A stretch of 16,986 bases of DNA from NCBI GenBank assembly GCA_002313795.1, contig DCCL01000098.1, positions 19,756 to 36,741 on the forward strand, in the 5' to 3' direction. Position numbers and translations under genes: made by a program. Shown here piece by piece: positions 13,153 through 16,986 of this stretch. The stretch comes from Faecalibacterium prausnitzii (GTDB lineage Bacteria > Bacillota > Clostridia > Oscillospirales > Ruminococcaceae). The notes below the pieces were generated by a model. The model was given only the letters and a program-made list of their open reading frames with translations. It was not told the origin of the DNA and searched no databases. Each line of letters begins with the position of its first letter. The first letter of the stretch is position 1.

Positions 13153-14361
13153 TCACAGCTTCTGGATGGTATCCAGCAGGTAGGTGGTGAACTCCTCGCT
13201 GGTGGCACCGTCCTTGTCGGTGGTGACGACCAGCTTCTTCTCGGTGTTGCAGCAGATGTCCAATGCCTTTTCCAGCTTGGCGGTGCGGTCGCCGTAGCCG
13301 ATGTGGGCCATCAGCTGGCCTGCGGCGCGGATGAGGGAGCAGGGGTTGGCATACTGGGCACGGCCATGATTGATGAGGAAGGGGGCGGTTCCGTGGATGG
13401 CCTCGAACAGGGCGTACTTATTGCCGATGTTGGAGGAGGAAGCACTGCCTAAACCTCCCTGCATCTCAGCGGCAGCGTCGGTGACGATATCGCCGTACAG
13501 ATTTGGCAGGACAAAGACCTCGCAGCCCCTGGTGAACTCAGGGTCTGCCATCTTGGCGGTCATGGCGTCTACCAGACGCTCCTGCACCTCAATGTCGGGG
13601 TACTCAGTCTCGCCGATGTGGTGGACGGCCTTGAGGAAGTTGCCGTCGGCCAGCTTGACGATATTAGCCTTGGTGACGGCCGTCACATTGTGCTTGCCGT
13701 TCTTCCGGGCATACTCAAAGGCGGCACGAGCAATGCGCTCACTGCCCTGTCTGGTCTGTACCTTGAAGTCGATGGCAAGGTCATCATTCACCTGAATGCC
13801 CTTATTGCCCCAGATGTACTCGCCCTCGATGTTCTCCCGGAAGAAGCACCAGTCGATGCCCTTCTCGGGGATCTTGATGGGGCGGACGGCGGCAAACAGG
13901 TCAAGACCCCGGCGGAGCAGGCTGTTGGCCGATACCATATTGGGCATGGGGGTGCCATCCGGGAAGCACTCACCGGCACGGGGCGTGGTGAAGGGTCCTT
14001 TGATGAGGACATTGCACTCCTTGCAGGCTTTCAGCACATCCTCGGGCAGGCTCTCGCCCAGCTCCACCCGGCGCTCGAACGTCATACCCTCGATGATGCG
14101 GATCTTCACTTTGCCGCTGGCAATTTCGGGAGCCAGCATCTGGTTCAGCACACGGAGCGCCTGCTTCATGATGAGGGGGCCGATGCCGTCACCGGGCATG
14201 ACGCCGATGGTGATGGTGTCCAGCTTGGAAAAGTCGGTCACTTCCTTGTCTGCCTTCATCCGGTCGATGCGGGCGAAGTCGGAGCGGATGAGCTCTGCCA
14301 GCTTTTCCTGTGCGATCTTGATCTGGTTTTCCTGTTCCGCGGTGGTAACATACTCAGCCAT
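13153..14361 (-). CDS. Isocitrate/isopropylmalate-family dehydrogenase
   Basis: This 402-residue protein is a metal-dependent beta-decarboxylating dehydrogenase. Landmarks: GVMPGDGIGP (53-62), KGPFTTP (121-127), VSANSLLRRGLDLFAAVRP (143-161), the FRENIEGEY loop (174-182), Lys231 in TKANIVKLADG, the acidic metal site NLYGDIVTDAAAEMQGGLG (287-305) and HGTAP (323-327). A roughly 48-residue charged N-terminal extension precedes the first strand. The cofactor loop after HGTAP is FLINHGRAQYANP, longer than in classic enzymes and without the Lys-Tyr of NADP enzymes or the Asp-Ile of NAD enzymes. The start follows AAGGAG. The upstream hydratase suggests the pair converts citrate to 2-oxoglutarate, but an isopropylmalate or homoisocitrate-like substrate is possible. 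Confidence 0.88.
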   Translation of the reverse strand: MAEYVTTAEQENQIKIAQEKLAELIRSDFARIDRMKADKEVTDFSKLDTITIGVMPGDGIGPLIMKQALRVLNQMLAPEIASGKVKIRIIEGMTFERRVELGESLPEDVLKACKECNVLIKGPFTTPRAGECFPDGTPMPNMVSANSLLRRGLDLFAAVRPIKIPEKGIDWCFFRENIEGEYIWGNKGIQVNDDLAIDFKVQTRQGSERIARAAFEYARKNGKHNVTAVTKANIVKLADGNFLKAVHHIGETEYPDIEVQERLVDAMTAKMADPEFTRGCEVFVLPNLYGDIVTDAAAEMQGGLGSASSSNIGNKYALFEAIHGTAPFLINHGRAQYANPCSLIRAAGQLMAHIGYGDRTAKLEKALDICCNTEKKLVVTTDKDGATSEEFTTYLLDTIQKL

Positions 14362-14394
14362 CGTAATTTCTCCTTTTCTCTTATTCCTGAAAAT

Positions 14395-14449
14395 CTGAGG
14401 GCAGGGGCCGTTGCCCGCAGTTTCCGGCGGGGACAGCCCCTGCCCTCAG
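14395..14449 (-). repeat. Long intercistronic hairpin between hydratase and dehydrogenase
   Basis: CTGAGGGCAGGGGC (14395-14408) pairs perfectly over 14 bp with 14436-14449, and an inner CCCGC/GCGGG stem (14414-14418 with 14427-14431) extends it. On the minus strand it is followed only by ATTTTCAGG, then the dehydrogenase ribosome site. It may be a partial terminator or an mRNA-stabilising element setting the ratio of the two enzymes. Confidence 0.7.
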
Positions 14450-14471
14450 TTGTTTGATGATATGTGATTGC

Positions 14472-16742
14472 TTACTGATTGTTGCGGTAGTAGTTGATGA
14501 GGCAGCCGTCGGCGATGATCTGGCGCTCGGCCTCGGTCAGGGCACCGGTGGAGACCGGGAACTCCGTGACCGTTCCATTAGGCTTGACGGCGTAAGCGGA
14601 GAAACTGGCCTTGTTTTCCAGCACAGCCTGACGCAGGCCCGGCACAAAGATGTAGTCGCCCAGCTCAAACACCTCGGGATCCTCCACCAGGAAGGGAGTC
14701 ATGCCCCAGTTGATGCAGTTGGAGCGGTAGCGCTTGGTAGCGTACTGTTTTGCAAAGTTGGCAGATGCACCCATCACGCGCTGGCAGGAAGCAGCCTGCT
14801 CCCGGGCAGAGCCGTCACCGGGCATATTGGCGAAGATGGTGGAACCGATATCGGTATGGGCCGGGTCGTTCTTGATGCCGGCTTTGGTGAGCGCCTCGTA
14901 GACCTTCAGCACTTCCTCAGGCAGAGCCTTGCCTGTCTCACGGTCGCGCTCGATCTGGCGCATCTCCTTGCTGCGGCCCACATACTGGGGGTCGCGGCGG
15001 GACAGAGCGAACTCGGACAGACGCTCAGGGTTGGAGCGATAAGAAGAAGTTTCACCGGAAGGGATGAGCTCATCGGTGGTGGTGACGGGGTCTGTGATGT
15101 AGGAGCAGACCTTCACCAGCAGGTCGTCGGTCAGGGCAGGCATCTCGGGCCAGTCCTTGATATTCGGGCCGAAGCGCAGCTCTGCATCCGGCTCTGCATG
15201 GCCCCAGCCATTGTAAACACGTTTTGCGTACAGGTTTGCATTGTAGTGGTACTCGGGGTGGGTGTACTCCACATCCAGATCGGTGGCTGCAGTCAGCTTG
15301 CCGCCGTTGGCTGCGGTGGCCGCGATGGAGCGGGCGTCCATCAGGGCAACAGCCGCCATCTGGCCCTCGCCGGGCTTGGAACCCTCGCGGTTGGGGAAGT
15401 TGCGGGTGGTGTGGCGGATGGAGAACTCACCGTTGGCCGGGCAGTCGCCTGCACCGAAGCAGGGGCCGCAGAAGCACTCCCGCATGATGGCACCGGCATT
15501 CACCAGGTCACTGGCGCGGCCGTTCTTCAGCAGCTCACTCAGAGCGGGCATGGAGCCGGGATAGATGCTCAGGGTAAAGGCACCGTTGCCGCAGCTCTGG
15601 CCCCGCAGGATATCAGCGGCGGCACAGATGTTATCGAAGGTGCCGCCTGCACAGCCTGCGATCTCGCCCTGATCCACCCAGATCGCGCCGTCGTGGAACT
15701 TGCTCATCAGGTCCATCTTGGCACCCTTGATCTGCTTGTTGGCTTCTTCCTGCACGGCATGGAGGATGTCGGCGGCGTTGGCCTGCAGCTCGTGGATCGT
15801 GTAGGTGTTGGAGGGGTGCATGGGCATGGCGATGGTTGCCTCGATGGTGGACAGGTCGATGTAGACGCAGCCATCGTAGTAAGCGACTTCGGCAGGGTCC
15901 AGCTTCTTGAAGTCCTGCGGACGGCCATGGATGGTGTAGTAGCGCTGGGTCTCCTCGTCCGTGACCCAGATGGAGGACCAGCAGGTGGTCTCGGTGGTCA
16001 TGACATCGATGGCGTTGCGGTACTCGATGGGCAGGCTTGCCACGCCGGGGCCGACGAACTCCATGACCTTATTCTTGACGTAGCCGTTCTTATACACTGC
16101 ACCGCAGATGCTCAGGGCCACGTCGTGGGGGCCGATGCCAGCGCGGGGAGAACCGGTCAGGTAGATGGCGATGACGCCGGGGCGGGCAAAATCATAGGTG
16201 CGGCCCACCAGCTGCTTTGCCAGCTCGCCACCGCCCTCGCCCACGGCCATGGTGCCCAGTGCGCCGTAACGGGTGTGGGAGTCGGAACCCAGGATCATCC
16301 GGCCGCCGCCTGCCATGGTCTCGCGGTTGTAGCTGTGGATGTTGGCCATGTTCGTGGGCACATAGATGCCGCCGTACTTGTGGGCAGCGCTCAGGGCAAA
16401 CTTGTGGTCATCCTCGTTGATGGTGCCGCCCACAGCGCACAGGCTGTTGTGGCAGTTGGTCAGGACATAAGGCAGGGGGAACTGCTTCATGCCGGAAGCG
16501 CGGGCGGTCTGGATGATGCCCACATAAGTAATATCGTGGCTGGTCATGCTGTCGAACTTCAGCTGGAGCTGATCCATATTGCCGCTCTTGTTGTGAGCCT
16601 TCAGGATGCCGTAGGCCATGGTGCCCTTCTCGGCTTCCTCTTTCAAGGTGTGGATGCCGGACTTCTGGGCCACTTCTTCGGGGCAGGAGCAGATGGTCTC
16701 GCCATTGACGAGGTAGATGCCGTTCTCATACAGTTTGATCAT
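14472..16742 (-). CDS. Aconitase-superfamily hydratase (YbhJ-like)
   Basis: This 756-residue protein has the full aconitase layout. The Fe-S ligands appear present: Cys364 in EIAGCAGGTFDN, and Cys425 and Cys428 in CFCGPCFGAGDCP. GSDSHTRYGALG (152-163) matches the substrate motif, NREGSKPGEGQ (451-461) corresponds to the aconitase NRNF region, and GDGSAREQAA near 640 is the swivelling-domain loop (GSSRE in aconitase). Overall it looks closer to the uncharacterised E. coli YbhJ group than to AcnA or AcnB. The expected reaction is citrate/isocitrate isomerisation or a related hydratase step. The start at 16742 follows AAAGGACG. The dehydrogenase gene is 110 bases downstream on the same strand, which supports a two-step route. 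Exact substrate unproven. Confidence 0.85.
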   Translation of the reverse strand: MIKLYENGIYLVNGETICSCPEEVAQKSGIHTLKEEAEKGTMAYGILKAHNKSGNMDQLQLKFDSMTSHDITYVGIIQTARASGMKQFPLPYVLTNCHNSLCAVGGTINEDDHKFALSAAHKYGGIYVPTNMANIHSYNRETMAGGGRMILGSDSHTRYGALGTMAVGEGGGELAKQLVGRTYDFARPGVIAIYLTGSPRAGIGPHDVALSICGAVYKNGYVKNKVMEFVGPGVASLPIEYRNAIDVMTTETTCWSSIWVTDEETQRYYTIHGRPQDFKKLDPAEVAYYDGCVYIDLSTIEATIAMPMHPSNTYTIHELQANAADILHAVQEEANKQIKGAKMDLMSKFHDGAIWVDQGEIAGCAGGTFDNICAAADILRGQSCGNGAFTLSIYPGSMPALSELLKNGRASDLVNAGAIMRECFCGPCFGAGDCPANGEFSIRHTTRNFPNREGSKPGEGQMAAVALMDARSIAATAANGGKLTAATDLDVEYTHPEYHYNANLYAKRVYNGWGHAEPDAELRFGPNIKDWPEMPALTDDLLVKVCSYITDPVTTTDELIPSGETSSYRSNPERLSEFALSRRDPQYVGRSKEMRQIERDRETGKALPEEVLKVYEALTKAGIKNDPAHTDIGSTIFANMPGDGSAREQAASCQRVMGASANFAKQYATKRYRSNCINWGMTPFLVEDPEVFELGDYIFVPGLRQAVLENKASFSAYAVKPNGTVTEFPVSTGALTEAERQIIADGCLINYYRNNQ

Positions 16743-16817
16743 AATGGTACGTCCTTTCTATGGAGTTTACTGGTTATACTCTCTTCAAATCCCGGCGGGG
16801 ATCTTCTTTCCGGCCTT

Positions 16818-16846
16818 ATGATACCGCGCCGCAAGCATTCTGTAAA
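16818..16846 (-). promoter_or_regulatory. Promoter of the hydratase-dehydrogenase unit
   Basis: On the minus strand TTTACA (16846-16841) and TATCAT (16823-16818) are 17 bases apart, with a leader of about 68 bases that includes a small ATCCC/GGGAT hairpin (16789-16802). The remaining AT-rich stretch to 16986 shows no gene, only a weak GCTGT/ACAGC pairing near 16900. Confidence 0.55.
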
Positions 16847-16986
16847 ATATTCAATTTTGATGAAGAAGCATTCTCTTTTTTGATGGGCATAAGTAAGAAA
16901 ACAGAGGCTGTTGCAAAATACAGCACTCAATTTTTAAACGATATAACGAGATAATTTTGACTTCGTTTTTCTAAAATTAAAGCAAG

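Noticed and set aside
14454..16883. An 809-codon open frame on the plus strand, longer than the hydratase it overlaps
   Set aside because: It is antisense to a gene with clear Fe-S and substrate motifs. Its product is a Gly/Ala/Val/His/Gln/Asp mix with no domain logic, as expected from the reverse strand of GC-rich codons.
16860..16986. AT-rich end of the window as a possible promoter or gene start on the plus strand
   Set aside because: TTGACT near 16957 has no -10 at suitable spacing, and no supported reading frame begins before the window ends.

Overview
The window looks like a high-GC chromosome segment from a Gram-positive gut anaerobe of the Clostridia, most like Oscillospiraceae (Faecalibacterium or a relative). 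This is inferred from strong AGGAGG ribosome sites, sigma-A type promoters, short U-tract terminators, an Ala/Gly/Ser-rich lipoprotein leader and a dense operon layout. No rRNA, tRNA, IS element, CRISPR array or integrase was seen, so it reads as metabolic and regulatory DNA with a small scar of decayed genes near the left end.

Layout. 1-276 (+) is the end of an amino-acid ABC transporter binding protein, followed by a MerR-type regulator (312-770, +). Between 777 and 1043 lie a terminator, the last ~45 codons of a TetR-like gene on the minus strand, and a short plus-strand open frame that may be another relic. manA (1047-2126, -) is mannose-6-phosphate isomerase. A TRAP transporter operon, dctP-dctQ-dctM (5169 down to 2238, -), lies upstream of manA. 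Upstream again is a four-gene minus-strand operon (9690 down to 5422): an anchored ribose/galactose-type binding protein, a histidine kinase, a NarL/LuxR-type response regulator and an anchored family-1 solute-binding protein. It has no permease or ATPase, so it looks like a signalling cassette rather than a transporter.

On the plus strand, diverging from the sensor operon, are a LacI-family regulator (9869-10855) and a close relative of 2,3-diketo-L-gulonate reductase YiaK/DlgD (11016-12023). Two LacI/CcpA-type operators bracket the promoter of the reductase gene. On the right, converging on it, is a minus-strand group: an aconitase-superfamily hydratase (16742-14472), an isocitrate/isopropylmalate-type dehydrogenase (14361-13153) and a LysR regulator with its own promoter (13074-12217).

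How it may work together (inference). The sensor operon detects an extracellular sugar or sugar acid and its NarL-type regulator may act on the TRAP promoter, which carries two nested TGTCA/TGACA dyads. The TRAP system imports a carboxylated sugar such as a diketo-gulonate, which the YiaK-like enzyme reduces under LacI control. In E. coli, yiaK and the TRAP genes yiaMNO share an operon; here the corresponding functions are split into separately regulated units around a sensor. The right-hand hydratase/dehydrogenase pair is likely a separate citrate to 2-oxoglutarate (or analogous) module under LysR control.
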